Positions 61,373-64,000 of a DNA stretch of 64,000 nucleotides are shown here, piece by piece. The position numbers and the translations under genes were made by a program. Position 1 is the first letter of the stretch. Every line of letters begins with the position of its first letter. The notes beneath the pieces are model-generated. The model was not told the DNA's origin. It did not search any database and worked only from the letters and a program-made list of their open reading frames with translations. Origin of the DNA: Alviniconcha marisindica (lineage: Eukaryota; Mollusca; Gastropoda; Provannidae); assembly GCA_018857735.1 (NCBI GenBank), contig JABMCL010001232.1:184501-248500 (forward strand), written 5' to 3'.

Positions 61373-63151
61373 TTAGCATGCTTGCAGTCCTTCTTTCAGT
61401 TTTTATTTTTATTTTTTATTTTTTTATTTATCAAACCAGAACACAAAAAAGCTAAATATGTTGTATTGTGAGTAACTCATCACATGAAATGCATACAGAT
61501 GGCTCCAGTCCCTTCAATAAACAAATGTGAGTCATATCTGAGGGACCAGTGAATAGTTTAAACAATCCCTTCTCTTCTGTTAGTACAAGGACAAGCAGCA
61601 CCATCATTCTGTTTCAGAAAGAAGTTATGCAGCTTGTCACAAGGACAATCACCCCAGATGTTTATTCACAGGTTGTTGTTTTAGATCTGAGAAGGAGATG
61701 ATTTCATCTGACATGCTGCCATCAAGGGCATGCACCCTTAGCAGCTGAATTCCACCTAATGCCCATGTGGCCAGGAACACAGACAAAAACAATCTTCTTC
61801 CCATTACTGGTTAATTCCAAGTGTAGTTCAAGAACCTTTGCTAAGTACACTTGAACACACTTCAAATAGTGGATCTGGAAATTCCTGTTACAGACCCATG
61901 ACTACTCTGCTTGATAGTATCTTTGGGAAAACATGACATCACTGTCTGACATTGTCTACTTTTTATCATGTTTGGTGTCAATTCTGAGAGCGGTTGAATA
62001 TGAAGTTTGAAATGTTTCAGTACTTCAAATACTCAGGATTATCCACATTTGTAACTTTCACCCCTGCCTTCTACTCTTTCTTTTTTTCTTTTTTTCTTTT
62101 TCTTCTTCTTCTTGGGGTGGATGTAATATGTAGCCAATGCTCATAGTGCAATGGCCATCTCAAAGTCAGTGAATGAAAGTAAGTTGCTCAGCACACAACT
62201 GCAAATACAAAATAGAAATATCTGAAGTAAGATGTATTGAAAGAAAACTGTTGCTGTTCATTTTGTTAATTGCATAATTTTCTTTTAACTCCTCTGTGTG
62301 CGACCTCTTGTTGTACTTAAATAGCATAGCAAAGAACATCTTTTAAGGCATATTTTATGTTGGTCACCCAGTGTCCTGTGATTTTGATCTCAAAGTGCTG
62401 CTAAGACTTTTGGCAGTGGTTTTTGAGACCAACAGTTTTTGATATTTGGTCAAAATCTTATGGCCTTAATTTGTTGTCTAAATATAGTAAAATAACAACA
62501 TTGGTCACTTAATTTGTTGTCTAAATACAGTAAAATAACAACTCTGGTAATGTATTCAATGCTTGTTGTAAACGGTCTTTGGTGACAGCATTTTACACTT
62601 TTACAGAGATAAAAGTCACAATACATACAATTTTGTGTTGGTCATTGGAATTTTTAGCTAATTATCAGTAATCTACAAAGCTGCATACTTTCCACTAAAG
62701 AAAAAAGTCAGCTGTTTGTGTGTTGTTGTTGTTTTGAAGGGGGGGGGGGCATTGATGGGGGGTGAGCTTTGCAAGAAAAGTGTTGCACATAATACACTAT
62801 TGAAAAAACATGGCAGCAAGCTGAACATCTTTCAATCATAGTGTCATGGCATTAAATGAGATTTGGTCAGTAAAATAGTTGGAATGGAGTGATCAGATCC
62901 CCTCCTCCTTTCACTTTTTCATTGTTCAATTGTTTTTTGTTTTTCTCTCTCTCTCTTAGTCCTTGTTTTTTTAGACCATATCTCAAGGTATTCTATTTTT
63001 CACAACTGCCATCTTACAGTGCAATAGATTTGCTTTGTGCTGTCACTTTTGTTTTTGTGTTCAGGATGGACAAGTACAAAAATATTTGTGTTTGGTGAAT
63101 AGAGGATGTGCTGCAACCATAGTGTAGTAGGATACTTGTCTGCATCACTAT
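61373..63151. other. intergenic, nothing recognised
   Basis: AT-rich. Contains an AATAAA at about 61,517, a duplicated ~35-bp block (TAATTTGTTGTCTAAATA and AGTAAAATAACAAC, near 62,468 and 62,511) and a G run near 62,740. Confidence 0.45.
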
Positions 63152-63195
63152 AACAATAACAATATACTTTCTTAATCCCAGTGGGAAATTACAGC
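63152..63195 (-). mobile_element. LINE 3' end, inverted copy of the 6310-6946 family
   Basis: The plus strand reads TAACAATAACAATATACTTT, then CTTAATCCCAGTGGGAAATT, the reverse complement of the 3' terminus and tail at about 6909-6946. Only the end is evident. Confidence 0.7.
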
Positions 63196-63852
63196 ATCAT
63201 AGATATAATATACACTGTATATAGCTGGGTCATGTTATGGTGGGGTACAGCTGTACACACATTTTCCGTACAGTGTGCTTCTGTGTAGCAGGCAACATTT
63301 GCAATCATTGATATTCTGTACACATGTATGTGGTAGTGCTCCATTTGTTGAACTGTTGCGCAGGTTCTTTACTTTGTATGCATTGTAATTTGTATTCTTT
63401 GTGTGCATTTTGTTTTCTATTGTTGTGGGTTGTTGGTTGTTTTTGGTTAGTTTTTTTCTATAGCTTGATGACTCTGTCTCTCTCTCTCTTTTTTTTTTTG
63501 GCGGGGGTGGGGGGGGTTATCATTTTGATTACAATGTTTGGGGATGCTGATTTTGATGTGATATAGTGTGAAAATTCCACAATGATATAATGTCCCAGTA
63601 CCTTTTTGATTTATGACATTCATGTTTGATTTTGTGCTTGCAGGCTCATGATGATATGTACTGCCACACAGTGTCATAGTTTACAAAACACAGAAGCAGT
63701 TCTCATGGAGACCACTCCACTTACAGCTTGTTTCCGTGTGGCTTTTTCCATCTCCTTCGGTTTGCCTGTTTCCATCTGCTGTGATTTCTTTTGTGTACAG
63801 TGCAACTTTATTCATCCACCTTGGGAAGCTGTATGTCTGCTTGTTTGTAACA
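63196..63852. other. intergenic, nothing recognised
   Basis: T-rich, with a short CT/poly-T/poly-G compound tract at 63,477-63,517. Confidence 0.45.
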
Positions 63853-64000
63853 GACGCTACATACGCTAAGAGCACAATCCACACCCAAATGTGAGGATTC
63901 GCACAGAGAGTTATGCCCCTTCACAAAGACGCTACATCTGCTAAGAGCACAATCCACACCTGAATGTGAGGATCCATGCAAAGAGTTATGCCCCTTCACA
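63853..64000. repeat. 75-bp tandem repeat at right edge
   Basis: GACGCTACATACGCTAAGAG to GAGTTATGCCCCTTCACAAA repeated at 63,928 with a few substitutions; it probably continues beyond the window. Confidence 0.9.

Overview
This is a repeat-saturated animal genomic window, not prokaryotic. The coding exons are short, have GT/AG borders and sit in large introns. Long (CA)n, (CT)n, (GTTT)n and poly-G/C runs, minisatellites, non-LTR retrotransposon remnants and tRNA-derived SINEs fill most of the DNA. The encoded proteins are metazoan, and the repeat style suits a mollusc, probably a gastropod; the phylum is inference, the gene calls are not.

Layout. 1-710: the first coding exon of a glutamine-synthetase-fold (lengsin-like) gene on the minus strand, running off the left edge. 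850-18,200: accessory repeat DNA with hairpin MITEs, a perfect 19-bp-arm palindrome, a ~1.2-1.5 kb segment present twice 10.6 kb apart (each carrying a 45-51 bp minisatellite), a ~4.6 kb composite tandem array with a LINE inserted in it (target-site duplication visible), and several minisatellites. 18,200-21,900: LINE 3' fragments and a tRNA-derived SINE. 21,869-24,606: two exons of an Mpv17-family membrane protein gene on the minus strand. 25,900-43,200: mostly intergenic, with a decayed ~1.7 kb LINE reverse-transcriptase frame, a possible TIR element, SINE-like copies and a few weak candidate first exons. 43,497-56,256: a complete 14-coding-exon SLC9A8/NHE8-type sodium/proton exchanger gene on the plus strand, reconstructed exon by exon (607 codons). 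56,257-64,000: its 3' flank and more tandem repeats.

The two best resolved genes act on membranes: NHE8 exchanges Na+ (or K+) for H+ in Golgi/endosomal and apical membranes, and Mpv17-family proteins sit in mitochondrial or peroxisomal membranes. Nothing shows that they are functionally linked.

Most unusual observation: four NHE8 coding exons (1, 7, 9 and 11) are preceded by one to three decayed tandem copies of their own 5' ends, some including the acceptor site. These exon echoes look like repeated local duplication across intron-exon junctions. Second: a ~700 bp minisatellite whose unit contains the terminal motif of a SINE-like family that also occurs singly elsewhere in the window.
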